Positions 22,479-35,205 of a stretch of DNA of 64,000 nt are shown here, piece by piece. A program made the position numbers and the translations under genes. This DNA is from Antedon mediterranea (taxonomy: Eukaryota > Echinodermata > Crinoidea > Comatulida > Antedonidae): contig NC_092672.1 of the NCBI RefSeq assembly GCF_964355755.1, forward strand, positions 2,170,001-2,234,000. Reading direction: 5' to 3'. Every line of letters begins with the position of its first letter. The stretch's first letter is position 1. A model generated the notes under the pieces. The model saw only the letters and a program-made list of their open reading frames with translations. It ran no database searches and was not told the DNA's origin.

Positions 22479-25400
22479 TTAATCACATTCCCAGCCGTTA
22501 TCTTTTATCATGTGAGCCAGTTCTATAATATATTTGCCTTCTTTATATTTCTGGCTGTTCTCAAAAGCATGTTCCTGGAAAAAAAGAAGAAAAAGAAGAT
22601 TGTAAACATGGTGTTTGGTTACTGAAAAGCTGGGTTCAAATCCTGTCCAACATCATTTTTAAAAGGGTAGGTTCTAACAAAAAATGAGGATGGCTTAGGC
22701 TCTGTCTACACTATCAAACTTTATGTGACACAAATATGTGGCCATATATGGACATGATGATCTCATATCACTACTATATTTGGGCACGTCACAACCAAAT
22801 TTGGGAACATCATGTCATCATTTTTGTCAAACTAGTTTTACAGAGCTTTGTCAACCCTAAAATTTCAAATTTACTTGTTACAAGCTCAATTCCCCACATC
22901 CCTTTAAAAAAAAAAAGCCGAAAAGCTTGAAGTGGGAGACCGGTGCTTTTAAATGATAACATTTGGTGTGGTGGGCTTAATCCTGGAACAATGTATCATG
23001 ACAAGACTACTGTACAAGGTCACCATTTTTAATTATGTATCAATAGCAAACTGTCTAATTACTTTAAAATGAGTATGAATATGAATCAGTATAATTTATT
23101 ATGACAAGAAATTCATTTCATAAATAATCCGGAATTCCTGTAACGTTATGGAACCTCATCATTTAGCCATTGTTTAGGATTTGTTGAAAACTATTCATTA
23201 CATCATTGTCGTCAACGTCATTGTATTCGCCACTGATGTCACAGTAATTAACCTCATTGTCTTTGCATACTACTCATTAATACTATTACAATACTGCTCA
23301 TCAATATAATAACACATTTATTAATTAAGGTGCATTAAGCAATAACAACACAGTTCATCAACTGGAGGCATAGCAACTAAATGGATGGAAAATAATTTGA
23401 ATTTAATTTGCTTCCTTTTTATAAAAGGTTGTCAAAAAAAAAAATATTTTAGATAGAATGACCATACTTTACAGGACACCACAGCACATGCAGTTTAACA
23501 GTGTATAGAATTTGTTTTACAATTGACCTATTGGTTCAGGAAGCTGTACATTTTTATAATAACCTATTTTTATGAATATTCATGATAGTTCATGAATATT
23601 CATTAATAAATTACAGGTACCATTGTCATGTATCGTAAGTTAACTGATGGTTATCAGCTGATGTCATTGTTATGCATTGTACATTGTATAGTATGTGTAT
23701 ACTGTGAAAGAACGGTTCATGGTAGGAACATGGTACAGCAGGCAATGAATGCATTACTGTATGCATGGTAGGAACATGGTACAGCAGGCAATGAATGCAT
23801 TACTGTATGCATGGTAGGAACATGGTACAGCAGGCAATGAATGCATTACTGTATGCATGTGAATGCAGTCTTTTTGAGGTGTAGGAATGTGATCACTTGC
23901 ACTTCTAAAATGCCTCCAAGGTGCAGCTTTAGTATTTTCAGCCAACATAAAAATCTTCTACACACCATGAATTGAATTTCAAGGTACAAACAGCATACAT
24001 ACTGAAGCACCACCACAATTCCAGCCTCACCACAACCCCCCCCCCCCCCCCACACAAATGTGTTGAGGAATGCAATTTGTAGAACACTTACAATTTTCAA
24101 AAGACAAAAGACAAGACCTGACTACTGTATAGTACAAAGTCAGACAACAACTAGTTGTTTACCAAAGCATCAGTTCAAAAAGTATCAAACTTCACAATCA
24201 ATTTGAGTACAATTTGCTGTACATCTTGCGAATAAATACAGCCTCAGTGTTGTGTAAATGAAATCGCATAATTAACACAATTATATTCAGTGACACAGAA
24301 ACTAAGCAATTATTGGTCTTTTTATCTCATAAAATCATTACCATGTGAAATTAGTAAAGAAAATAATCAATCACGCAGATTGAAAACATATGTGGGATGA
24401 ATAGTAACATAATGAGGTTTACTGTTTCTCAGATAATATAACAAGAAGCGTTGTTACCAGGAATTAGGGAAAATGTAAACAGGTCTATAATATAACGCAG
24501 CGCGTAACTCTATTCACTATCCTATCCTTCATTTTCGATATCTGTGATAAATTGTTACTTACATATTTCCACCCTAATGTAGTTTTACAGCATTCACAGA
24601 ATATATCAGATACAGCGTGCAACCCTGTTAGTAAGACACGTTCCTCAGCCGGACCACACCCTACATTAACACTATGAAAAAAAGATAGGTTAGTATGAAT
24701 ATCGAGAAAACGCTCTCTCTGGTGGACAGGAAGTCCATGGTAGATACAGTTAAAAATAGCAGTGTAGTATTTATGCTCCTTTAGGAGACATCTCTATACA
24801 TGGGAAATCCCTATTAACAAGACACCCCTATACAGGGGGACACACCTATTAAGTGGACACTTTGCCTTGAAAATTATAGAAGATGCTTGTTCAGGAGACA
24901 CTTTTTTTTGGTCTTGAATGAGTAAAGCCTTCTCTACACTACTCAATTTTATGTGAAAAAAAGGTGTGTGCCCATATGGATGATGATGTCATATCACTAC
25001 CATAATAGGGCACATCACATTTTTGTTTGGTCAAAATAGTTTGATAGTTTAGATAGGGATTTAGGCACAAAAGGCAAAAATGTCTGTCTGCTAATAATAG
25101 AATAATTTAAAAATGGCAACAATAAAGACAATTTTCAAACACCTATATAATTACATTTCCACCAAGAACAAATTAACTAAAAAGCCTGGAGTCTCTCAAA
25201 GAGCCATGTCCATGGTTGCTAGGAAATGCAATCAACAGTTGATGAAATATCCAGTGCTTATTAAGACCATAAGGGGTTTTAACCAATTAAATACAAAATG
25301 TATAATAGATACTTCTATTTAAATCTAAAATTAATCTAAATTATGGAAAATAATTGTTTTCACTGTGATAATAAGAACAAGTTTGCGATCATGTGCTACC

Positions 25401-28400
25401 CACATGTTTTCTCAGTGTGAACATGTTCAATGAGAGAGATACCTCAGTGTGAACACATGTTGAGTGTGTGAGTATTATACCCTCAGTGTGAATACATGCT
25501 TAATGAGTAGTATAGATTATTTTTACATTATGCGCTAGCAATGGATAATAAATGATGGAATATATAAATAAGCTATAAATTCACTGAACGATCTCAAAAT
25601 ATTTTAAACCAGTTTTGTAAATTTTATATCTCAAGATGATTTGCTACTAAACATGTTTAAAAACATTTCAATTCATTATTATTAATGTGAATATTAATGT
25701 TCTTATAAAATGTGTTCTTGTACTGACGGTAGACGTAGAATACATTAACAGGTTGTCTTTGTCAATACCATCGCCTTGCCTCCTAGCATGACATCCAATT
25801 AGTGTAGACATGTGTGTGTGTGTTAAATCAACCAGTACATGTACATGTCAATATTGCTTAACGCCCATTGAGGTTGGCTAGGCTGGTAAACTTGCGTTTA
25901 GATGCAAGTTGGTAAATTATTGATGCAACAGCAACAAGATAGACAAGTTAAAATACAAAAAGTGATAATATATTGTGAACTTAATTAGGATAAAATGTGA
26001 ATTTATTTAATGTTTACAATTAATTTTTATGTCACTAACTATTGAGATTGAGAGAAATAATATGGTGGCACTATGTAACACAAAAACTATCCTGCCCATG
26101 GCATAGGGAAATGGCATGAAATAGTGGAAAGCACCATGTTGCAAGATGAGAGGCGCAACTTATAATGATGATGATGATGATAAAACCACACAGTGAAAAA
26201 CAAGATACTTTGGAAAGTAGACTATCTTTATCCTGCTAACTTTCACCATTCCCGAAACCCAACCCCACCTATCTTAACACCACCTATCCTAACTACACAC
26301 GTAACTGGTTCCATCTGCCATCTCCATTTCACCTCCCCCCCCCCCCTTTCCCCATTAATTTCACCTATCCTAACTACACACGTAACTGGTTCCATCTGCC
26401 ATCTCCATTTCACCTCCCCCCCCCCCTTCCCCATTAATTTCACCTATTTAAAACACTGTACAAAGTGTCATACTAATCATATGTACAAATACAGCAGTAA
26501 AAATTATACATTTTAATCACCGAAAAACATAATTCAGAAAAACCAACCACCACAAGGAAATAAAAAATGGTTGCTTTACAGCTGAATAGAAACCACAGCA
26601 TTGAAACAGGTTTTTTTTTGTAAAAATAATTTCAGCATAAATGTCATATCTGTAACATTTATAATTATAATTTCCTTTAGGACATTATGAATAGTAAGAT
26701 TATATTATTAAACTGGAAAGTGTAAGGCCACTACATTACATCGACATGTTATTCTAATTTTTTGTTTTATTTGTATTTTAAATTTATTAATGCATGTCTT
26801 TTTAAATGTATAATTATATTTATGTAATACTCTGTATTATGGCTGTAATTTGTGTCTAAATAATCTTTTTTTTTGCTAAATGATTTAAACTGATGATGTT
26901 TGTATGGTTGTTAGCTTTAATGTATTAAAAATACTGAATTGCAGCGTAAAAAAAAAGGAATTGATAATTTAAACTTTTTATACAGAATGGAGTATACTGT
27001 AGTGCGCTATTTTTTTTTTTCTTTTTTTTTTTTTTCTGTATACTCGCAGCTTTATACTTTATTTGTTCATAAAATGATATATTTATTTTAGTTAAGATCA
27101 TGGGACTGCTGACTCTTGTACAGTAGTTACAGTAATCGTATTACTTTAACAGTCCCTGACCAATTCACATTTGCACATTGATTTTTATGTTTTGTTGGTC
27201 AAATAAATAAATGAAATGAAATGAAATTACTGGCTGTGGAAGGGTTTGATCGGACTAGCTGGGGTAATAATGTAAAAGCGTTATTGGGGTACAGTAGCTT
27301 TTTCTCATTCTCACAGATTTCCTCATCTCTACCGTTTAAAATTAATTAATAAATTTCCAGTATATATTCATCAGGCGGTTTACAATATGCACTATTAAAT
27401 GAATAAATTATCATTATCATAGGTTCTTAAGTCCAAGAATTATCATTATGATGCAAAGCAAACAGGAATCTGCTAAGTAATTAATTCATGACATACTTTG
27501 TAACAGGTCACATGAAATACAAACATTCATTTAAATTAACGATAATCTTAAATAATCTGTCAGCGTCAGCCCAAAAATATAGTATATTCTCATTATTTTT
27601 ATATTAATTTGAATAATTAACTAATTTGTATTTTACCCTTGGAAGTTTAGCCTGTTCACAATGCATGCATGTAATTTATTATCATGACTAATTTGCAATT
27701 GATTTTATTTTTTGTTTATAAATGTTCAGTCAATTAGAAATGAGTTTAATATCACTTTTCTTTCAATTTACAGAGACAGTGCATGTCATGTTAAGACTCC
27801 CCAAAGAGGTTCCTGCAAAAATTGTCACCCCATATTGATTGTAGATCGGATGTAGTTGTTGTAGTGCAGAGTAAAATCAGAATGGTTAACAGTCTCATAT
27901 CCTGGCTTGCAAGTAGGAATCAGTATAATCATGTGACATGGTTTAGTTAGGGTAACAAGGTTAGAAAGTGTGAAACACTAATATGAGCTTTCGATTTGCT
28001 AAGACAACAATAAATTATTATTATAATTTTACCAGCATACAAGTAAAAGGGGAAAAAAGGCAACTATTAATATCTAAAGTTCTGTCTACTCTATCAAACT
28101 TTATGTTTCAAAAAAATGTGATGTACCCATATATGGACATGATGATGTCATATCACTACCATATTTGGGCATATCACTACCATATTTGAGCGTATCACAC
28201 TGGTTTGATAGTGTGGACAGAGCTTAATGTAATTATTATACTCACACTGAATTAAATAGGTAAGCTCTTCCCTGGCTTCCTTGAAATGACTAAAAAAAAG
28301 AAAAAATAAAATTTGTAGTTATTATTTTGAAGCAAAACTGTAATTTATCCAACATTAGCTCTTGAGTGCAAGCTATGTGGTCTACAATTATCAATGTCAG

Positions 28401-31400
28401 GTTGGTGATCTGCATGTCATAGGTTCGAGTCATATCTAAGAACGTCTTCTTTTTCTCAACAAGCACTCTAAAATGTATGGAGTATTCTGTATAATTTACG
28501 TCAAAGTTAATCAAAACATCTTCTTGTCACACAAATAAATTTGTTATCATAGTCGTTGTAAAATTCATCAGCATGTCCATTTGAGAAGACAATTAGTAGT
28601 TTGTATGCATAATTTGTTTCCTCAACTGTGTAACAAATGTGATTCTCCAGTGAACACTAATTTTATTTATTTAGTACAATGTCAACATCCTGTTAATAAT
28701 CTAATCTTACATATACCACTAGTTACTACATTACTGTATTAATATAGGATTTGAATAATGTACTAAAGAAGTTTAAAAAGACTTTTTATAATCCTACCAT
28801 CTACTGTATCTAAAATATAGAATCTTAAGCACGGTAGGGTATGGAAAGAAGTTAAATCAACCATAATACAGATAATACACTATCAAACTTTATGTGACAA
28901 AAAGATGTGCCCGTATATGGACATGATGACATCATATCACTACCATATTTAAGCATATTACTATCATATTTGTGCACATCACACCAGTGGTGGCGCCAGC
29001 GGGGGGGCTACGGGGGCTCTAGCCCCCTTGTCGGGGAGCCTAGCCCCCCCGTCGGGGAACACGGGTACTTTTTGTCGGGGAATATAATATACAGTAAAAA
29101 ACGTTCGCGTTCACTTCATATAGCTTCAGCGCCTAGAAAACCACGACGTTCCATTGACCGTGAGAGAGTACGTCAGAGAGCTATTATGCACTTTTATGCA
29201 TTCATTTATTGCCAGCGATCTAACTTACTACTAAACATTAGCTAGGTTCGCACTTGTCTGGCGGTATCCCTTTGTACGAATTGTTCAACGTTGGGTCGAG
29301 ACGCGTGATATCATGTTCCATCCAGGGACCAAAATGTGTACTGTAGTTATTTTCCAGGCGAAGTTTACTGACGGTTACGTCGTGTACTGCGTCGACGTAC
29401 GCTACACTACAGCAAAAACGAATTAATTGTTCGTATGTTCACCAATTTTTTTAATTTACAAGTAACCTTCTGTACCGTGGGGCACCTAAAATAAATTTTT
29501 CATCCATTACTAAACAAAAAAACATGCCATTTTCGCTTAGCCAACATCTTATTATAGCTAAGTTATTACATTTTCAATGTCCTGTATGTCATGAATTTCT
29601 CACCACTCGGAAGTCCAGATGGTACGCACGCATACACTTGGGAGGAATAAACTTATTTCCCCGACTGATAAAGGTCTACGCTTGCGTTTTTTAAGCCTCT
29701 AGGCCTGATGTTTCCGAAGTATAAAATGCAATTTTTTGAAGACCTGCAGCTCTAGTTTTAAACAGTTTCTTAGCTCAGCCCCAACAATAAAGCTGGTCAT
29801 ATTTCGAAGTACAAGAAGTCCATTTTCCGGGACCTAACATCTCTATTTTTCAAACATTTCTTAGCTCAGTCACAACCTTGATACTGAGGAACTTATATAT
29901 TTTGTTTCATGTTTTGAAGTATAATAAGTCCAACTTCCGGGACCTCCAACTCTATTTTTCTAAATTTTCTTTGAACTTTTATTTTTTAAATTGAAAAATA
30001 TGGATTGAAACAGTCATCGCGCATCGTTTTTTTGCACGCAGTATTTTATTTATGCATTATAAAAAATGGAAAAAATGGCTACCCTAAATCTGATTAAAAT
30101 GACCTCAAATGACGCTAGAACGCGTTGCTTCCGGGGGCTTCGCCCCCTGGACCCCCACCGGGGGCCCTTGGCGGCCCCCTGGCCCCCAGCCTAGTGATGC
30201 TCGCATAGCCCCCTCGTCGGGGAATGTAGCCCCCGCGTCGGGAAGATCCTGGCGCCACCCCTGCATCACACTTCTGTCCAAACTAATTTGATAATGAAGA
30301 CGGAGCTTTAGATCTAGAATTCCCGGAATATTATTACAGTATGTTAAATTGACCAAATACAGTCCTGAATGTCCAAAGCTTTTATGGAAGCATTTGACTC
30401 TTGATTAGAAGGTATTGGTGTGTTTACTTTATTGTCGCTGGTCTTTTGGACAGTTGACTAAAAATAATAGGAGAAATACCGGCAAAGGATGTTTAAGCAT
30501 TTTAATATTAATAAAATGTAGTTCCAAGGCATTTAGCTGTTTTTGATTAACAGTACTGCACATTACAGACAATTTTGGCACCATTTTTAAATAATTTTTA
30601 ATTAATTTTGTAATTAAAGAACTATAGAATAAAATATAGTAATAACAAAGTTAATTAATTTGTTAATAGTTGCGGCAAAAAAGGGAAGGGCTGATTGACA
30701 TTGAAAATTTATTCTTTATGACCATTGGTTCAGCATTAACTGTAAATGCTTAGTTTCCTTTGTTCAATAAAAACAGATATTTCTTTGAATTCAAGGCATT
30801 GCCCAAAACAAACAAAATCTATTCTTAGAATTTGATAAACTATCTATCTGTACAAATATGTAAATTTTGAAACCAAACATTTTAGCAGCAGCTAGCCTGA
30901 ATTTAGTTATTCAAGTGCGCTTGGCTTGATTATTTATGGTAACTACGTTTTTATACTCATTAAATCTTTAAACTCGCTCATAAAGATTTGATTTTAAATC
31001 TATCTATCCATAAAATTAGTGTTTTTGCAAGATAAACAAGAAAAGCTTCCTGATGCACAAAAAGCAATTAAATAAATTTTAATGGACAGGAGGTGTTAAA
31101 CTGGATATAAATCTTGGTATATTTTGTTAAAAATAATAATACAGGATTGTAAGTGTCTTAACAATGTCTCAAAACAATATAAGTCAACAGGATCAGGAAA
31201 ATAGAACACAGTTGTGAAGGTAGTCTCAGAAACAGTTGGTGTAATTGAGGACGGTAATGTCCAAGGAACCTGCAGAAGGACCATGATATTTTTTCACATT
31301 CTCTAATAAAACGAAACAATTCTAACTTTACAAATAACTCTAAAATTAGAAGAAATATTTTAAAATTGTATTTGTTAATTTGAATGTACAATAAATGTTA

Positions 31401-31520
31401 ATTTGAATAATATGTTACCTTAGATATGAGGTCATCATGATTGGCTAGATGAGCTCTGCAGTGTATGCAGGCGTACCGCCGATGGCAGGTAGGTAGATAC
31501 GCTTGGAATGTCTTTACCAT
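22479..31520 (-). CDS. YPEL: Yippee-like protein (YPEL1-4 type), four coding exons, 116 aa
   Basis: Coding exons in transcript order: 31520-31419, 28289-28246, 24671-24563 and 22574-22479. All have GT/AG borders, phases 0, 2 and 0 fit, and the total is 351 nt with TAA. The protein has the full Yippee zinc-binding pattern C-x2-C-x52-C-x2-C (Cys18, Cys21, Cys74, Cys77). Family signatures are [56 protein letters not shown] and [12 protein letters not shown]. The length fits YPEL1-4 (about 118-121 aa). Yippee proteins form a beta-barrel-like zinc fold; vertebrate members are linked to centrosome, mitotic or growth-arrest roles, and no enzyme activity is visible here. The start ATG at 31520 opens the conserved N-terminus. 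A possible 5' UTR acceptor lies near 31556 and a possible non-coding donor near 35767, both tentative. The introns carry MITEs and a hAT element nested in a MITE. Confidence 0.96.
22696..22849. mobile_element. MITE family B copy in YPEL intron 3
   Basis: Left end GGCTCTGTCTACACTATCAA, core CATATATGGACATGATGATC, right end CAAACTAGTTTTACAGAGCT. It starts about 120 bp upstream of the last YPEL exon's acceptor. Confidence 0.9.
23719..23858. repeat. 46-bp tandem repeat x3 in YPEL intron 3
   Basis: Three nearly perfect units beginning CATGGTAGGAACATGGTACA and ending AATGCATTACTGTATG. Confidence 0.95.
24775..24910. repeat. GGGACAC/GACACC-type degenerate repeat
   Basis: Phrases such as AACAAGACACCCCTATACAG and CACACCTATTAAGTGGACAC resemble the text at 58030-58215 (CCTTATTAGGTGTATCC, GTGTCCACTGAATAGGTG). 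This suggests two decayed copies of one repeat family. Confidence 0.5.
24923..25062. mobile_element. MITE family B copy in YPEL intron 2
   Basis: Left end TAAAGCCTTCTCTACACTAC, short core with GATGATGTCATATCACTACC, right end AGTTTGATAGTTTAGATAGG. More diverged than average. Confidence 0.85.
25063..26240. other. YPEL intron 2, mostly unrecognised
   Basis: Holds a weak repeat of CTCAGTGTGAACACATG-type phrases (about 25408-25500) and a short GATGAT run (26165-26180). The open frame at 25113-25322 has no recognisable features. Confidence 0.4.
26265..26445. repeat. 83-bp direct duplication with C-runs
   Basis: Two adjacent copies of CACCTATCCTAACTACACAC, GTAACTGGTTCCATCTGCCA and TCTCCATTTCACCTCC, each followed by a run of about 10 C, then CCCCATTAATTT. 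Open frames on both strands come from this duplication. Confidence 0.9.
26980..27227 (+). mobile_element. Possible retroelement 3' end
   Basis: Text ending TTGGTCAAATAAATAAATGA then a short AAATG tandem (27206-27227) looks like the 3' terminus of a non-LTR element or SINE with a simple-repeat tail. No coding sequence was found upstream. Weak call. Confidence 0.35.
28075..28226. mobile_element. MITE family B copy next to YPEL exon 2 donor
   Basis: Left end AAAGTTCTGTCTACTCTATC, two interior subrepeats, right end TTTGATAGTGTGGACAGAGC. It ends about 19 bp from the donor of the 44-nt YPEL exon (GTGAGT at 28245-28240). Confidence 0.95.
28874..30311. mobile_element. MITE family B copy split by a hAT-like element
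   Basis: Left part 28874-28984 (ACACTATCAAACTTTATGTG to GTGCACATCACAC) and right part 30264-30311 (CATCACACTTCTGTCCAAAC to GACGGAGCTTTA) rejoin exactly into a normal family B copy when the insertion and one copy of the 8-bp duplication are removed. Confidence 0.93.
28985..30263. mobile_element. Non-autonomous hAT-like transposon, 1279 bp, nested in a MITE
   Basis: It has terminal inverted repeats CAGTGGTGGCGCCAG (left) and CTGGCGCCACCCCTG (right) with adjacent GGGGGGCTA/TAGCCCCC-type subterminal runs. The 8-bp target duplication CATCACAC is at 28977-28984 and 30264-30271. The CAG start and 8-bp duplication are standard for hAT elements. The interior has no transposase frame that I can recognise. 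It holds three diverged internal repeats with TTCCGGGACCT and TTCTTAGCTCAG (29700-29980). The GC-rich ends encode short spurious proteins. Confidence 0.92.
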
Positions 31521-31760
31521 CTTGACTTCGTTACGCAGCACAAAACACAAAATTTCTGAAGAGATCACAGCAGCTAAGTTCCACGAAAATGCAGATCTTA
31601 GTCAATAAAGGATGCTACAGTAAACACAGATCACGACTTCAAGGGGGGATCACAGTCAACTACAAGTGGAGATCACAGCCAACTACAAGTGGAGATCACA
31701 GCCAACTACTTGAAGATCACAGCTGAAAGCTACATGAACTGCCAAAGACCACCACTAAAG
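31521..31760 (-). other. Likely YPEL 5' UTR/upstream with 29-bp tandem repeat
   Basis: At 31640-31735, AGATCACAGCCAACTACAAG-type units recur about three to four times. A plausible splice acceptor (TCTCTTCAG on the minus strand, near 31556) lies upstream of the YPEL ATG, so a separate non-coding first exon is likely further right. Confidence 0.45.
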
Positions 31761-32640
31761 AGAATTGCTGAAAACCAGTGGAGATGCCAATTTCCACTAA
31801 AGTTGTCTTTTCACAAAAACTGCTAATAAACTTTCTTTATAATAATATCAGATATTTACAATAAATAAGGTATTCAATATTTAAACTATAACAAGAATTG
31901 TCTTTGTGGGAGCATTGAGTTTTGAGTTTTGTACAATGGTTCGTTTGTTGCGCCTTTTCTTCCACCGGGGGAAGAGTTTCTGTGCATTAACCATTTGATG
32001 TTGGCTTTTATATTGTTCAACTCTTCTTCTCTTTTCCCCGTCTTTTTACAAACTTTTTTTCTGATGAATTAGTTTATCTGTTGAAACTTTTACAGTTGAA
32101 GCTCACTGCAAGAAAAACAAAAATGTTTTTAACAATGATTCTAAATATTTAAAAGCTTAATTGAAATAACATTAAATAAAAAAGTTCATAACATTACTGT
32201 ATCATGTTATATTTTTAAGGGTCTGTTCCTGCTGCATAACAACTGAATAAATATTTAATTTCAATGTTTCACTGGGTGGTCATTAATGAAAAAACCTTAA
32301 AATTACCCAAAATACAATGCACTCAGTCAAATGTTCATTGGCAATAGTAATTGAATGAATCAAATAAGCGTTAATTTTCAGCATTTTTAAGCTAAAAGTT
32401 GCATAGTGATATTGATAACAGATTAAGTGTGTTGAGCGTTTTTAACCATAATTTTCGCCATTAATTGAAATTTTTTGGAGGTAATTTATTCACCTCAGGA
32501 AAAACAAGACAAGTGCACTGTACATTGTATCATTCTGATGAGGAAATTTGCTAGAATGACAACAAACAACCCTGTCATATACTATGGTACAAAAGGTCAA
32601 GGACACTCATCACAACAATGACTCAATATTACTCAATTCT
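31761..32640. other. Intergenic DNA, nothing recognised
   Basis: AT-rich with no convincing frame or repeat. Possible YPEL upstream region. Confidence 0.4.
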
Positions 32641-32644
32641 TGTC

Positions 32645-34255
32645 CTAGACAAGAACTTTTATTGGTTATCCGCAACGAAGTTGCAGGATAACCTCTTGTG
32701 ATTGTACGAAATCATCATCAACATCAACTTTTTATTTCTCTTCTTTCTTTCTGTATGATTTTTGTGGAACGCTTTTCTCGAAAACTTGCAAACATAACAT
32801 TTTGTAACTTTCTCAACATATCGTCATGCACATGAAGATGTGCAGCGAAGCTTTTCATGATGTTTACAATTGCGCAACGTGACTTACGCGCGATTTAACG
32901 ATTTTGTCGTATTTAACATAGCTCAACAACCAAATAACATTTCAACTTGAAACTTTGCAAAAGTTTAATTTATATCATGCGCTAACTTTCTGTTGAAAAA
33001 AAATTGCGTGTTTTACACAAAGTTACGCGCGCACGCGCATATAAAATTTCAAAATGCGCAAAATTAATTTATAATCAACTTTCTACGCGTTTCATGTCGT
33101 TTTAAGCATGTCAAAAATTCCCACGCGTGCGCACATTTTTACGTGTGCGGTGCGCACGTAGCATTGAAAACGTATTTTTTTCGCGTGATTTATGTTGTTC
33201 CAGCTTTTTCAAGTAATTTTACGAAATTTTTAACAATTTCGACTTAAAGATACGTCATACGAGCACGTCGAATTGGACAATTGGCGCGCGTTTTTTATGA
33301 AAAGGGTAAAAAATTCGTTTAAAATATGCCTTTTTTTAAACAGTCGTAATTTCTAAACTAGACGGTCAACTTTTTGTGGATGGCATATTCTGGAAGTAGA
33401 TGAGTTGTAGATATCGGATCAAGTAGTAATATGGCTAACCTGACATTGTGACGTCATCGTATGGCCACACGAATATAAAATTTAGGATTTTTGTATCTTT
33501 CGTCATAGCTCATCACATTGAATAGAGCGCATCTCCACTTATCCGTTTTCCATTTTCACCCCGATTTTGATATTGTCTAGGTCAATCAAGTATCTTTCGC
33601 ATGAGTTAAAAATATTTTAATTTTTTTGACGTCATCATGCCTAAAAATTTAAATCACGTGTGGCATTAATTTCATCTTTACAGTAAATTTTAATCTGTTA
33701 TAGCTCGTAAGAATAAAATGTGATAATCACGATTAAAACTTTTTCTGGAAGCTATTGGATTGTAGATACGAAATTATGTAAAAATGTTGCCAATCGGATG
33801 TTGTGACGTCATCATATGGCCAGTTAAATAAAAAAGGTCGTATTTTCATCTTTTGCGTCATAATTCATTACATTTAAAAGAGCGCGCATCAATATTTCAC
33901 GTATTCAAATTTCCTCTACACGCTAATACGTTGTTGCTGAGATAATTTCCTTTCGGAATTGCTACCTTCGCGTTTCATTTTAAAACCGTCAACATGTTAA
34001 AAATTGCAATAAATAGCGGGTCCCGTAATTTCACCTATTCTACACTGTATGTGATATGGATACAGATACTGTGTATACTATATATGAATTTAAATAATAA
34101 AATTCAGCAATAACAACATATCATATTCTTCAGTTCAGGTCATAATGCCAACGTGAACACTTCCTTTTGTCCTCAACCTATCCCCTTAATGTTAATGTTG
34201 CACCACTTGCGCGGCGGATAACCAAACTCGTCAAAGTGACGAGTTACATGTCTAG
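32645..34255. mobile_element. Non-autonomous DNA transposon, about 1.6 kb, with GGTTATCC ends
   Basis: Left end CTAGACAAGAACTTTTATTG then GTTATCCGC. The right end, reversed, reads CTAGACATGTAACTCGTCAC followed by GGTTATCCGC, so the termini are imperfect inverted repeats. The interior is rich in CGCGC/ACGCG words, unlike its surroundings, and has an internal direct repeat (GTGACGTCATCGTATGGCCA at about 33449 and GTGACGTCATCATATGGCCA at about 33802, each followed by CATC/CGTCATA text). No transposase recognised. Confidence 0.75.
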
Positions 34256-34474
34256 TTCATTTCAAGTTGATGCAATAAAAACAATAACAAAGACCCTTTA
34301 AACCAAAACAAATCTTTGAAAAAAATCGATCATTTTATAAATTGCAACAAACTGGTAATTAGGAAATATTTTATAAACATGTTAAATAAATAGTTTTAAA
34401 GGGGCATATTCAATTTCACAAATTTTAATGCAAAAGATAGGATATGAAATTAAGTTCAAGGATATCCACGTTAT

Positions 34475-34621
34475 GCTTGGTTTCCACTAGAGACGCAACA
34501 CCACGACGTAACGCAATGTAAGGGATTTGACCAATAACAAGCGATGGATTTATTCGGCTGTTGATTGTCATTGGTCAACACGCTTACGTTGCATTAACGT
34601 CCTAATGGGAACCAAGCTTAC
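34475..34621. mobile_element. MITE family A copy
   Basis: Left end TGCTTGGTTTCCACTAGAGA, right end CCTAATGGGAACCAAGCTTA. The core has ATTTGACCAATAACAAGCGA paired with TTGTCATTGGTCAACACGCT. Confidence 0.93.
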
Positions 34622-34974
34622 TGTAACTCGGTAAATAATCATTCCTTACAAGCTGTCCAGATTTAGCAAGGCTTCAGAGGCCAGAGTTGACATGGCGGCA
34701 TTGCAGGGTACTGTACTGGATGTTTTATTAGTGACCTTTTAGAAACAAAGGATTTTTAGAAAATTCTGCTGGGTAAATAAATAAAATTTAAATTGTTTTC
34801 TGGTGGCGTTCAGGGTCTCCTCTTTCCTGGTTGTGATAATGCATGGGTAATGTGATAAGGATTCCAAATATATAACTTCCTGTTATAAACAAGAGTCTTT
34901 ATAAATTTTTTTATTTTATTATGTCAGCATACTGTACTGTTGATCTTTAATTCCTCATAAAGGTTTTGTATTCA

Positions 34975-35205
34975 AATTGTTTTGTTGTTCCACAACAGTA
35001 CCCACAATGCATTTCTGGTAGTTAATTAAATATAGATTTAAATGTTCATCTCCTTTTATACCTTGATTTTAACAACAGTACCCACAATGCATTACAGCTA
35101 CTGTAGCTCATCTTAATTTATACCTTGATTTTAACGGCAATACCCACAATGCATTGTAGGTACATAGCTCATCTCTTTTTATACATTGATTTTAACAGCA
35201 AGGAA
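34975..35205. repeat. Diverged tandem repeat with ACCCACAATGCATT
   Basis: Three units of about 65-75 bp share TATACCTTGATTTTAACAAC and AGTACCCACAATGCATT with variable spacers. A fourth TATACATTGATTTTAACAGC marks the right edge. Confidence 0.8.

Noticed and set aside
22248-22625. 125-residue plus-strand frame
   Set aside because: Lies over the last YPEL exon in antisense; the minus strand encodes the conserved protein.
25113-25322. 69-residue frame starting with ATG in YPEL intron 2
   Set aside because: No similarity recognised, no splice or promoter context, and length is expected by chance.
28907-29245. 112-residue plus-strand frame with a Gly/Pro-rich segment
   Set aside because: Spans the junction of a MITE and the hAT-like terminus; composition comes from the GC-rich transposon end.
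30105-30356. Pro/Gly-rich frames on both strands
   Set aside because: They cover the GC-rich right end of the hAT-like element and have no independent support.
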